From: Gillisia mitskevichiae
Lineage (GTDB): Bacteria; Bacteroidota; Bacteroidia; Flavobacteriales; Flavobacteriaceae
Length of the DNA stretch: 64,000 nucleotides
NCBI RefSeq assembly: GCF_003634585.1
Contig: NZ_RBLG01000001.1
Location: forward strand, 1,178,001-1,242,000
Direction: 5' to 3'
Part shown: positions 35,451 through 42,703 of the stretch, in pieces
Layout: each line of letters opens with the position of its first letter
How positions within the stretch are numbered: the stretch's first letter is position 1
The notes under the pieces: generated by a model
Databases searched by the model: none
What the model was told of the DNA's origin: nothing
What the model saw: only the letters and a program-made list of their open reading frames with translations
Program-made: the position numbers and the translations under genes

Positions 35451-35512
35451 GTTTATATAAGTCAAAATGGAATTTTAAAAACGCCGATTAAATTCAGCTC
35501 GATCAAAATAAA

Positions 35513-35611
35513 ATGAAAATAACTTTCTCAAATATTTCAATAATGTGCTGCAATATGCAAATGTGTATGATGTACGCAACAAGCCGTTATTGCCAAAAAT
35601 TCAGGATGTAA
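35513..35611 (+). CDS. Met/Cys-rich leader peptide 2 of the met operon (32 residues)
   Basis: A second leader ORF, 32 codons, between attenuator terminator 1 and terminator 2. Its core reads MCCNMQMCMMY (residues 11-21), and the whole chain has seven Met and four Cys, including a Met as the last residue. An internal start at codon 11 is possible. TTGCCA at 35590-35595, inside the ORF after the Met/Cys cluster, is complementary to TGGCAA (35646-35651), which includes bases of the 5' arm of terminator 2. That again gives an antiterminator that a stalled ribosome would favour. The ORF is not a copy of leader 1 beyond the shared C-N-M-x-M-C-M-M-like core. Confidence 0.78.
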   Translation: MKITFSNISIMCCNMQMCMMYATSRYCQKFRM

Positions 35612-35636
35612 ATTAGTTTTATATAATTCAATTCCT

Positions 35637-35671
35637 AAATCCCTCTGGCAAATCTGCCAGAGGGATTTTTT
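35637..35671 (+). terminator. Attenuator terminator 2 of the met operon
   Basis: AAATCCCTCTGGCA pairs perfectly (14 bp) with TGCCAGAGGGATTT around AATC, followed by a T6 run. It lies 56 nt before the metY start codon. Confidence 0.92.
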
Positions 35672-35726
35672 ATTTCAGCAAAATCAAAATCATTTAATAT
35701 CAAAATAAACCTTTAAAACAAAAATC

Positions 35727-37019
35727 ATGAGCACACAACAATTCGCAACAAACGCACTGCATGCATGTCACGATGTAACTACCAATGGAGGAACTAGAGC
35801 GGTTCCTATCTATTTAACATCTTCGTATGTTTTTAAAGATTCAGATCACGCTGCCAGACTATTCGCTTTGGCAGAACCGGGATTTATTTACACCAGACTT
35901 AACAATCCAACCAACGATATTCTCGAGCAAAGATTGGCTGCTTTGGAAGGTGGTATTGGAGCAGTGGTAACCGCATCTGGTACTGCAGCCATCAACACCA
36001 CTTTGTTAACCTTACTAAGATCTGGAGATCACATTGTAGCTTCCAATAGTCTTTATGGAGGTACCTATAATCTTCTAAATGTAACCTTGCCAAGATTTGG
36101 GATTACCACCACTTTTGTAGATCCATCCAATCCGGAAAACTTTCAAAAAGCAGCCCAAGAAAACACCAGGGTTTTCTTTATAGAATCACTTGGGAATCCA
36201 AAATTAGATGTATTAGATATCAAGGCTATTTCTAAACATGCAAAATCGCACAAAGTTCCTTTGATCGTGGATAATACGGTAGCGACTCCTTCGCTTTTAA
36301 ATCCGATCCAGTACGGGGCAGATATTGTTATTCATTCCCTTACCAAATACATCAATGGGAATGGGACTTCTCTTGGAGGTGTAATTATAGATGCCGGTAA
36401 ATTTGACTGGGCTAATGGGAAATTCCCGGAATTCACCGAGCCTTCTGCAGGTTATCATGGTCTTGTTTATCATGATGTTTTAAAGGAAGCAGCCTTTATT
36501 GCAAAAGTAAGAATAGAAGGATTGCGGGATCATGGTGCGGCATTAAGTCCTTTCAATGCTTTTCAGATCATTCAAGGCTTGGAAACTTTAGAGATCAGGA
36601 TCAAAAAACACAGTGAAAATGCGTTGGCATTGGCTAAATGGTTACAAGAACAAGAGCAGGTAAAATGGGTGAATTACCCGGGACTTAAGAGCAGTGAATA
36701 TTATGAACTTGCACAGCAATATTTACCTAAGGGGCAAAGCGGTGTGGTGACCTTTGGAGTAGAAGGAGGTTTTGATGCTGCAAAGGTGATTGCCGATGAA
36801 ACTACTATTTTCTCCTTGCTTGCAAATATTGGGGATACCAAATCCTTAATAATTCATCCCGCCAGTACAACTCATCAACAATTAAGTGATGAACAACAGG
36901 AATCTACCGGAGTTACCAAAGATCTAATAAGGCTTTCTGTAGGATTGGAGGATCTGGAAGATCTTAAATCCGATCTTAAACAGGCATTTTCCAAGATCGG
37001 TAAAAAGGTTTTAAAATAA
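35727..37019 (+). CDS. metY: O-acetylhomoserine sulfhydrylase MetY
   Basis: PLP enzyme that makes homocysteine from O-acetylhomoserine and sulfide. The 430-residue length is that of MetY rather than the ~390 of cystathionine synthases. Seen: HACHDVTTNGGTRAVPIYLTSSYVFKDSDHAARLFAL, YTRLNNPTNDILEQRLAALEGG, the Schiff-base lysine in DIVIHSLTKYINGNGTSLGGVI (about 210), and the C-terminal LANIGDTKSLIIHPASTTHQQL with the substrate arginine region IRLSVGLED. It is the first structural gene after two Met/Cys-codon attenuators. The metX gene follows after 165 nt. Sulfide would come from the sulfate assimilation operon downstream. Confidence 0.95.
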   Translation: MSTQQFATNALHACHDVTTNGGTRAVPIYLTSSYVFKDSDHAARLFALAEPGFIYTRLNNPTNDILEQRLAALEGGIGAVVTASGTAAINTTLLTLLRSGDHIVASNSLYGGTYNLLNVTLPRFGITTTFVDPSNPENFQKAAQENTRVFFIESLGNPKLDVLDIKAISKHAKSHKVPLIVDNTVATPSLLNPIQYGADIVIHSLTKYINGNGTSLGGVIIDAGKFDWANGKFPEFTEPSAGYHGLVYHDVLKEAAFIAKVRIEGLRDHGAALSPFNAFQIIQGLETLEIRIKKHSENALALAKWLQEQEQVKWVNYPGLKSSEYYELAQQYLPKGQSGVVTFGVEGGFDAAKVIADETTIFSLLANIGDTKSLIIHPASTTHQQLSDEQQESTGVTKDLIRLSVGLEDLEDLKSDLKQAFSKIGKKVLK

Positions 37020-37029
37020 TTTGTTTGTG

Positions 37030-37088
37030 GATGAAGACAATCGGAATTACCAAATCCTCATGCGAAATTTCCGATTGCTCTTTTCATC
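37030..37088 (+). other. Long imperfect hairpin downstream of metY
   Basis: GATGAA and CAATCGGAA on the left pair with TTCCGATTG and TTCATC on the right, across a 22-nt loop. No T tract follows. Placed between metY and metX, it could protect the 3' end of a processed metY message or dampen read-through. The rest of the gap to 37184 has a GCCTG/CAGGC GC-rich repeat. Confidence 0.5.
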
Positions 37089-37184
37089 CCTCCTAGGGTT
37101 TAACCCGCCTGATTGATTCGGGCAGGCCCGCCTTACCAGGTTCCCCGAGCTTTGTGGTTTTATTAATTTTAAATATAGGTAGAA

Positions 37185-38198
37185 ATGCTTCAAAAGATAA
37201 ACATCTCCAATTTTAAGAACAGTGCAGGAACTATTCAGGAGCTCCAGTTGACCTATCAAACCTTTGGTAGGGAAATAGGGACTGCACCAATAGTTATGGT
37301 GAATCATGCACTCACGGGAAATTCAGAAGTAACAGGGAAAAATGGTTGGTGGCAAGAAATAATTGGGCTTGATAAAAGCATCGATCTTCAAGAGTATACC
37401 GTTCTGGCATTTAATAATCCCGGGAATGGGTTTGATGGTGTGGAGTCTCATTTATTATTAAATTATAAAGATTTCACACTTAGGGACATTGCTAAAATTT
37501 ATTCTGAAGCCTTAAAACAATTAGGTATCTCCAAAATATATGCAGGAATTGGTGGCTCTATTGGGGGAGCTTTGTTATGGGAACAGGCAGTTTTAGATCC
37601 AGATCTCTTTGAACATTTAATTCCAATAGCAACAGATTATAAAGCTACGCCGTGGGTAAAGGCACAATGTAAGGTGCAGGAACAGATCTTAAATAATTCT
37701 GTAAATCCCGTGGCAGATGCCAGAATGCATGCAATGACTATATATAGAAGTCCGGAATCTTTTATTTCTAAATTCACCTCTAACCAAAACAATACAAATG
37801 GCACTGGAAATATTGAAGACTGGCTAGAGCACCATGGTAAACAACTGGAAAATAGATATCAATTGGCAGCTTACAAATTAATGAACCATTTGCTTTCAAC
37901 TTCAGATATAAGCTTGGGGAGTGGAGATCATTTAAATGCGGCATCAAAAATTAGCGGCGACATTCATATAATCACAATTAATTCTGATGGGTTATTTACA
38001 GCCAATGAGAATTGGGATACTTATGTAAACTTGTCCCTCATCAAAGAAAATATAAGTATTCATGAAATTAGATCCATACATGGACATGATGCATTTTTAA
38101 TAGAAACATCTCAAGTAGCATCCTTTTTAAATCCAATATTCAACCATAGTAATAAACAAAATGAAAACAATAAACATAGTGCTTTTCGGAGTCGGTAA
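37185..38198 (+). CDS. metX: Homoserine O-acetyltransferase MetX-like alpha/beta hydrolase
   Basis: A 337-residue alpha/beta-hydrolase-fold enzyme that would acylate homoserine for the MetY reaction. Seen: LQLTYQTFGREIGTAPIVMVNHALTG (about 20-44), the oxyanion NNPGNGFDG stretch, the nucleophile elbow in AGIGGSIGGALLWEQA (serine about 125), DYKATPWVKAQ, and the catalytic histidine in IHGHDAFLIE near the C-terminus. The lid domain is present but shorter than in many MetX proteins of ~370 residues. Its end overlaps the homoserine dehydrogenase gene by 38 nt, so the two are tightly coupled. The substrate (acetyl rather than succinyl) is inferred from the MetX family and the partner MetY. Confidence 0.88.
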   Translation: MLQKINISNFKNSAGTIQELQLTYQTFGREIGTAPIVMVNHALTGNSEVTGKNGWWQEIIGLDKSIDLQEYTVLAFNNPGNGFDGVESHLLLNYKDFTLRDIAKIYSEALKQLGISKIYAGIGGSIGGALLWEQAVLDPDLFEHLIPIATDYKATPWVKAQCKVQEQILNNSVNPVADARMHAMTIYRSPESFISKFTSNQNNTNGTGNIEDWLEHHGKQLENRYQLAAYKLMNHLLSTSDISLGSGDHLNAASKISGDIHIITINSDGLFTANENWDTYVNLSLIKENISIHEIRSIHGHDAFLIETSQVASFLNPIFNHSNKQNENNKHSAFRSR

Positions 38199-39240
38199 TG
38201 TAGGGAGTTCCTTAATAAATCAGATATTGGAGAGTCGATCCAAAATTTTTAATTCTTCTCAGATAGATATCAAACTTGCGGTTATAGTGAATTCTAAAAT
38301 CGCTTTTTATAACAAGGATGACATCAATAACTCATGGGAGGCAGATTTTAAATCTTATGGGTATCCCTATAAATTATCGCAAATTATAAATCATGTTAAA
38401 AAAGAGAAACTCACCAATTTAATCGCTGTAGATGCTACGGCAAGTGAGAAGTTTGTAAAGAATTATAAGGAATTAATAAGAAATGGATTTAATATAGTTG
38501 CCGCCAATAAAACCGCTAATTCATTATCAGATAAATTTTATAAAGATTTAAGACTAGAATTAAAAAAGCACGACAAACAATTTTTATATGAAACCAATGT
38601 GGGGGCTGGATTACCTGTAATTAAAACCGTACAAGATCTTCACTTAGCGGGAGAAGAGATAACTAAAATAAGAGGGATCTTCTCGGGCTCTTTAAGTTAT
38701 ATTTTTAATTCATTTTCCAGTAATAATAGAACCTTTTCTGAAGTTTTAGACGAAGCAAGAAATAAAGGGCTTACAGAGCCAGATCCAAGAATAGATCTCT
38801 CAGGAAAAGATGTTGGCAGAAAATTATTGATCCTTGCCAGAGAGATTAATATCATAAAAGAACTTACGGAAGTTAAGATAGAAAATCTGGTTCCAAATCA
38901 TTTAAATGGAAAGAGTTCCATTTCTCATTTTAACGAAAATCAACAAGAACTGAATTTAAATTTTGAAGAACGTAGATCAAATTTAAAGGCAGATGAGGTT
39001 TTAAGGCATATTGGAGAGTTAGGTGTAGCTAGCGGACAATTAGAGGTAAAGTTGGTAACAGAAAAAAGAAACTCTCCCTTTGGAAGCTTACAGGAAGCTG
39101 ATGCTTCCTTCGAAATTTATACTAAAAACTATGGAAATAGGCCCATTGTTATTCAAGGTGCCGGTGCTGGAGCAAGGGTGACTTCAAGAGGAGTGTTGTC
39201 CGATCTTTTAAAGATCTCAGAAAAACTTGAATGCATATAA
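38161..39240 (+). CDS. hom: Homoserine dehydrogenase, copy 1
   Basis: A 359-residue NAD(P)H-dependent enzyme that reduces aspartate semialdehyde to homoserine. It matches the homoserine dehydrogenase half of bifunctional ThrA-type proteins: VLFGVGNVGSSLINQILESR (cofactor loop), DATASEKFVKNYKELI, VAANKTANSL, ETNVGAGLPVIKTVQDL, GIFSGSLSYIFNSF and EPDPRIDLSGKDVGRKLLILARE. There is no aspartokinase or ACT domain, so feedback control must be elsewhere. The gene overlaps metX by 38 nt and is followed 10 nt later by the second Cys/Met PLP enzyme. A close paralogue lies 1.7 kb downstream. Confidence 0.95.
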   Translation: MKTINIVLFGVGNVGSSLINQILESRSKIFNSSQIDIKLAVIVNSKIAFYNKDDINNSWEADFKSYGYPYKLSQIINHVKKEKLTNLIAVDATASEKFVKNYKELIRNGFNIVAANKTANSLSDKFYKDLRLELKKHDKQFLYETNVGAGLPVIKTVQDLHLAGEEITKIRGIFSGSLSYIFNSFSSNNRTFSEVLDEARNKGLTEPDPRIDLSGKDVGRKLLILAREINIIKELTEVKIENLVPNHLNGKSSISHFNENQQELNLNFEERRSNLKADEVLRHIGELGVASGQLEVKLVTEKRNSPFGSLQEADASFEIYTKNYGNRPIVIQGAGAGARVTSRGVLSDLLKISEKLECI

Positions 39241-39250
39241 TAAAATAAAA

Positions 39251-40432
39251 ATGGACAATACACATATAGAAACTACAGCTATCAGGACACAGGCAGAGAG
39301 AACTCAAAATTTAGAGCATTCGGTTCCTTTGTATTTAACATCGAGCTATGTTTTCGAAGATTCAGAAGATATGCGCGCATCTTTTGCTGAGGAAAAAGAT
39401 CGAAATATTTATAGTAGATATTCAAATCCAAATACCTCAGAGTTTATAGATAAAATGGTGTTAATGGAAAAAGCAGAGGCTGGATTTGCTTTTGCTTCTG
39501 GAATGGCAGCTGTGTTTTCCAGTTTGGCTGCATTATTAAATAGCGGAGATCATATAGTAGCTTCCAGATCTTTATTTGGATCTACTCACGGCTTGTTTTC
39601 TCAGTATTTTCCTAAATGGAATATTTCACATAGTTATTTTAATATAGATGAACTGGATACTATTGAAAGTTTAATAAAACCAGAAACTAAAATTTTATTT
39701 GCGGAATCCCCAACAAACCCCGGGGTAGATGTTTTGGATCTGGAAAAACTGGGTAAGATTGCTAAAAAGCACCATCTTATTTTGATCATTGATAATTGCT
39801 TCGCAACACCTTACCTTCAAAACCCGATAGATTTTGGGGCAGATCTGGTTATTCACTCTGCAACAAAATTAATAGATGGTCAGGGTAGAGTTCTGGGTGG
39901 GATAACCGTGGGGAGAGCAGATCTTATTAGAGAAATATACTTATTTTCAAGAAATACCGGACCCTCAATGTCTCCATTTAACGCATGGGTATTATCCAAA
40001 AGTTTAGAAACCTTGCCGGTGCGTCTGGAAAAGCATTGTGAAAACGCACTTAAAGTCGCAAAGTTCTTAGAAAATCATGCTGCAATTTCGAAGGTAAAAT
40101 ATCCATTTTTAAAATCTCATCCCCAATATAAAATTGCCAAAAAGCAAATGAAACTAGGTGGAAATGTGATTGCTTTTGAAATCAAAAAAGGAATTGATGC
40201 CGGAAGAAATTTTATAGATTCAATAAAATTATGCTCAATATCTGCAAATTTAGGAGACACCAGAAGTATAATAACTCACCCCGCATCTACCACGCATAGT
40301 AAACTCTCTAAATCGGATAGACTGGAGTCGGGGATTACAGACGGACTAATAAGAATCTCTGTAGGTTTAGAGCATGTAGATGATGTTATTAAGGATCTAA
40401 ACCAAGCTTTAGAATCTGGAATAAATAATTAA
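39251..40432 (+). CDS. Cys/Met-metabolism PLP enzyme (O-succinylhomoserine sulfhydrylase / cystathionine gamma-synthase type)
   Basis: I start at ATG 39251, 10 nt after the previous stop; an upstream TTG in frame is not needed. The 393-residue protein is a second member of the Cys/Met PLP family. It has TTAIRTQAERTQNLEHSVPLYLTSSYVF, YSRYSNPNTSEFIDKM, AGFAFASGMAAVFSS, the cofactor lysine in LVIHSATKLIDGQGRVLGG (about 200), and LGDTRSIITHPASTTHSKL. Length and details fit MetZ/MetB-type enzymes acting on acyl-homoserine with sulfide or cysteine. It shares an operon with MetX and homoserine dehydrogenase, so it may be a second, differently tuned route from acyl-homoserine; which sulfur donor it uses is not decidable by eye. 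Confidence 0.88.
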   Translation: MDNTHIETTAIRTQAERTQNLEHSVPLYLTSSYVFEDSEDMRASFAEEKDRNIYSRYSNPNTSEFIDKMVLMEKAEAGFAFASGMAAVFSSLAALLNSGDHIVASRSLFGSTHGLFSQYFPKWNISHSYFNIDELDTIESLIKPETKILFAESPTNPGVDVLDLEKLGKIAKKHHLILIIDNCFATPYLQNPIDFGADLVIHSATKLIDGQGRVLGGITVGRADLIREIYLFSRNTGPSMSPFNAWVLSKSLETLPVRLEKHCENALKVAKFLENHAAISKVKYPFLKSHPQYKIAKKQMKLGGNVIAFEIKKGIDAGRNFIDSIKLCSISANLGDTRSIITHPASTTHSKLSKSDRLESGITDGLIRISVGLEHVDDVIKDLNQALESGINN

Positions 40433-40472
40433 AATTGAATGAAAATTTATATGAAATCTTTTCAAATTTATC

Positions 40473-40504
40473 TTGGTTTCTAACCAATTGTGTGGTTAAC
40501 TTTG
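40473..40504 (+). promoter_or_regulatory. Promoter of the second leader, with inverted repeat
   Basis: TTG (40473-40475), 21-nt spacer, TAACTTTG (40497-40504). An inverted repeat TAACCA-N6-TGGTTA (40481-40498) lies within the spacer and overlaps the -7 box, a possible operator. Confidence 0.7.
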
Positions 40505-40521
40505 TACTTTCAAATAAGGCA

Positions 40522-40590
40522 ATGGATAAAGTGATTCGTAATATGTATAAATTAATGTGGGAGCTACCTACAGCAGCTGCATTTGCGTAA
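40522..40590 (+). CDS. Diverged leader peptide 1' ahead of the second homoserine dehydrogenase (22 residues)
   Basis: A 22-codon ORF of the same length and register as met leader 1: MDKVIRNMYKLMW against MNQVMCNMCMMML, then proline at 16 in both. Nearly all extra Met/Cys codons have changed (M5 to I, C6 to R, C9 to Y, M10 to K, M11 to L), leaving Met at 1, 8 and 12. A consensus promoter precedes it and a terminator with an identical GCCGCTGC-CAACC-GCAGCGGC core follows. It keeps GCAGC near its end, able to pair with the terminator 5' arm. Either a re-tuned or a decaying attenuator; whether it is translated is unproven. Confidence 0.6.
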   Translation: MDKVIRNMYKLMWELPTAAAFA

Positions 40591-40612
40591 AACTTAGAAT
40601 ATAAGAATTACC

Positions 40613-40642
40613 AAAGCCGCTGCCAACCGCAGCGGCTTTTTT
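40613..40642 (+). terminator. Attenuator terminator 1' (conserved copy)
   Basis: AAAGCCGCTGC pairs with GCAGCGGCTTT around CAACC, T6. Stem and loop match the copy at 35420-35450, including the CAACC loop. Confidence 0.9.
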
Positions 40643-40666
40643 GTTACAATAAATTGAAATTAGAGA

Positions 40667-40774
40667 ATGGAACTTAAATTGGAAATAAGTAAACCAAATA
40701 TCATGTGGATTAGTAAGCATTATAATTTTTATATGCATACGAATCGCACCTCTTTCAATTATCAGAAATTTTAG
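40667..40774 (+). pseudogene. Degenerate copy of met leader peptide 2
   Basis: A 35-codon ORF at the place corresponding to leader 2. Its end (MHTNRTSFNYQKF) aligns with MYATSRYCQKF of leader 2, and the flanking DNA (ATAATTCAATTC, then CCCTCTGG) is shared. It has kept only three Met and no Cys, and the terminator after it is damaged. Probably a relic of duplication. Confidence 0.5.
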
Positions 40775-40801
40775 ATTTTATATTAGTTATAATTCAATTC
40801 T

Positions 40802-40837
40802 AAATATCCCTCTGGTAATTTTTCCAAAGGGATATTT
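40802..40837 (+). terminator. Degenerate attenuator terminator 2'
   Basis: AAATATCCCT pairs with AGGGATATTT and TGG with CCA, but one mismatch interrupts the stem and only TTTACTTT follows instead of a T6 tract. Likely weak or dead as a terminator. The 40433-40943 gap contains nothing else that I recognise. Confidence 0.5.
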
Positions 40838-40943
40838 ACTTTCTAAAACTTAAGTTAAAATATAAAGTTTGATAGAAAGTTTTAAAATTAAAGTCACACT
40901 TGGCTGAGTTTTTGAAAACAGCCAAAACCTAGTACATGGAATT

Positions 40944-42020
40944 ATGAAAAAGATTCATATTATACTCTTCGGAGTCGGGAATGTTGGAAGCACCTTGATA
41001 AATCAGATCTTGGATGCGAGAGAACAACTTAAAAAACAAAGCAAAATAGAAATCAATGTGCCAGTAGTGGTAAATTCTACTTCGGCCTTCTATGAAGAGA
41101 AGTGTGTGCGACCATCTTGGAGAACCGATTTTAAATATTTTGGTGTTCCATATACGGTAGATACGGTTTTAAAATATATCAAAAAAGAAGCTTATAAGAA
41201 TGTGATCATTGTAGATGCTACAGCAAGTAAAGAGTTTGTGCAAAATTATTCTACGTTTATAAAAAACGGATATGATATTGTAGCTTCTAATAAATCGGCC
41301 AATACATTATCTACAATTTTCTATAACAATTTGAGAAAGCAACTAAGGAAAAATAAAACTGAGTTTTTATATGAAACTAATGTAGGCGCAGGCTTACCAA
41401 TAATACAAACGCTGCAAAGGTTATATGCTTCTGGAGAAAAAGTAACTAAGGTAAGTGGTGTTTTTTCAGGATCCTTAAGTTATATTTTCAATCAATTTTC
41501 GCAACAAAATAAAATGTTCGATTCTTTATTGGCGGAGGCTGGAATAAAAGGACTTACAGAAAGAGATCCTAGAATAGACCTTTCAGGAAAAGATGTAGCA
41601 GAAAAGTTGTTAGTTTTAGCAAGGGAGTTACATATGAAGAAAGAACTTGTAGATGTAAAGATCGAAAGTTTAGTGCCTAAGCATTTAAATGGACGAAGTT
41701 CTGTTTCACATTTTAAAGATAACCTAAGTGATCTCAATTTGGATTTTGATGAATTGAAGGATGAATTAAAGCCAGATGAGGTCTTAAGACATATTGGCGA
41801 GTTAGATGTGATCTCTGGGAAACTAGAAGTAAAATTAGTAAAAGTAAAAACCAATACCTCTTTTGGAAGTCTGAAAAATGCAGAAGCTTCTTTTGAGATC
41901 TATACAGAATCTAATGGGCAATTTCCTATAGTAATTCAAGGGGCTGCCGCTGGAACAGGTGTAGCTGCAAGAGGAATTCTCGCAGATTTAACCAAGTTAG
42001 CAGAGAAATATAAAAAGTAA
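40944..42020 (+). CDS. Homoserine dehydrogenase, copy 2
   Basis: A 358-residue paralogue of the gene at 38161, collinear over its whole length. It shares ILFGVGNVGSTLINQILDAR, DATASKEFVQNYSTFI, ETNVGAGLPIIQTLQRL, GVFSGSLSYIFNQF and RDPRIDLSGKDVAEKLLVLARE; catalytic and cofactor motifs look intact, so both copies should work. It is not in the metX operon but alone, behind a diverged double leader derived from the met operon leader. This copy may therefore provide homoserine (also needed for threonine) when the met operon is off. A clear terminator follows. Confidence 0.94.
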   Translation: MKKIHIILFGVGNVGSTLINQILDAREQLKKQSKIEINVPVVVNSTSAFYEEKCVRPSWRTDFKYFGVPYTVDTVLKYIKKEAYKNVIIVDATASKEFVQNYSTFIKNGYDIVASNKSANTLSTIFYNNLRKQLRKNKTEFLYETNVGAGLPIIQTLQRLYASGEKVTKVSGVFSGSLSYIFNQFSQQNKMFDSLLAEAGIKGLTERDPRIDLSGKDVAEKLLVLARELHMKKELVDVKIESLVPKHLNGRSSVSHFKDNLSDLNLDFDELKDELKPDEVLRHIGELDVISGKLEVKLVKVKTNTSFGSLKNAEASFEIYTESNGQFPIVIQGAAAGTGVAARGILADLTKLAEKYKK

Positions 42021-42045
42021 TTTAATTTTATGTTGAAAGACATTT

Positions 42046-42086
42046 AGCCTCCTGAATCAAAATTTGTTTTGATCCAGGAGGCTTTT
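42046..42086 (+). terminator. Intrinsic terminator after homoserine dehydrogenase copy 2
   Basis: AGCCTCCTGAATCAAAA pairs with TTTTGATCCAGGAGGCT (one A-C mismatch) around TTTG, then TTTAGTTTT. Confidence 0.88.
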
Positions 42087-42146
42087 AGTTTTAAGCTTAA
42101 AATCTTGAAATAAGAACTAGATAAATTATTTATCTATATTCGCTAA

Positions 42147-42554
42147 ATGCTTTCAAAAAAGACGAAATACGGTATTAAAGCGCTTGCATTCTTAGCTAAA
42201 CAGCCAGATAAAAACCCTGTACAAACTTCAGAAATTGCAAGTAATGAAAATATATCCTCAAAATTCCTTGAAAGTATTTTGTTGGACCTTCGGAAATCTG
42301 GATTTTTAGGTTCCAAAAAGGGCAAAGGAGGAGGTTATTACTTAATTAAAAAACCAGAGGAAATTCTCATGACCTCAGTAATTAGAGTGCTTGAAGGTCC
42401 AATTGCAATGGTTCCATGTGTGAGTTTAAATTATTATGAAAAATGTATAGACTGTCCAGATGAGGATACATGCTCTGTACATAAGTTGATGATCCAAGTA
42501 AGAGATAGCACCTTGAATGTATTAGGTAATAATACCTTGGCAGATCTCTCCTGA
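42147..42554 (+). CDS. Rrf2-family transcriptional regulator
   Basis: A 135-residue Rrf2 protein: winged helix-turn-helix start MLSKKTKYGIKALAFLAK, IASNENISSKFLESILLDLRKSGFLGSKKGKGGGYYL (recognition helix and wing), and TSVIRVLEGPIAMVPCVS. After that come cysteines C-x(8)-C-x2-C-x(6)-C in VPCVSLNYYEKCIDCPDEDTCS, in the region where IscR and NsrR carry an iron-sulfur cluster, though with different spacing. Related CymR-type members control cysteine and sulfate genes. It lies 149 nt upstream of the sulfate assimilation operon, whose promoter carries an inverted repeat, so a role in sulfur control is a reasonable inference. A GATAAAT-T-ATTTATC palindrome lies just before its own start. Confidence 0.88.
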   Translation: MLSKKTKYGIKALAFLAKQPDKNPVQTSEIASNENISSKFLESILLDLRKSGFLGSKKGKGGGYYLIKKPEEILMTSVIRVLEGPIAMVPCVSLNYYEKCIDCPDEDTCSVHKLMIQVRDSTLNVLGNNTLADLS

Positions 42555-42624
42555 GGTAAAAATTAATTTTTTTTATTGTTTCTAGTTGAATAAAAGAGCT
42601 GAAACTTAATTTTAGATTCTTTAA

Positions 42625-42655
42625 TTGCTCAATTATAAAAGGAATCCTATTTTTG
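42625..42655 (+). promoter_or_regulatory. Promoter of the sulfate assimilation operon
   Basis: TTG (42625-42627), 20-nt spacer, TATTTTTG (42648-42655): an exact Bacteroidetes-type promoter, predicting transcription start near 42661. Confidence 0.75.
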
Positions 42656-42657
42656 CA

Positions 42658-42680
42658 TAACCTATTAATCCTATAGGTTA
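42658..42680 (+). promoter_or_regulatory. Candidate operator (perfect inverted repeat)
   Basis: TAACCTAT, 7-nt spacer, ATAGGTTA. It overlaps the predicted start of transcription, where a bound repressor would block the promoter. The Rrf2 protein encoded just upstream is the obvious candidate. Confidence 0.55.
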
Positions 42681-42703
42681 ATAGAATTTTATATAATATC
42701 CAT

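Noticed and set aside
35467-35478. ATG-GAA-TTT-TAA just before leader 2
   Set aside because: Three codons only. It corresponds in position to the start of the diverged leader 2' ORF but is too short to support.
35329-35611. The Met/Cys-rich short ORFs as small metal-binding proteins
   Set aside because: Composition alone would allow copper or metal peptides, but each is followed by a terminator complementary to its own 3' part and stands directly before methionine genes, which fits attenuation far better.
35281-35726. T-box or SAM riboswitch ahead of metY
   Set aside because: No T-box sequence, no specifier-loop arrangement and no SAM-I or SAM-II core is present; the hairpins are explained by the leader-peptide model.
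42120-42134. GATAAAT-T-ATTTATC as a firm Rrf2 operator
   Set aside because: It is AT-only apart from the ends and could arise by chance in this composition; mentioned as a possibility in the operator finding only.
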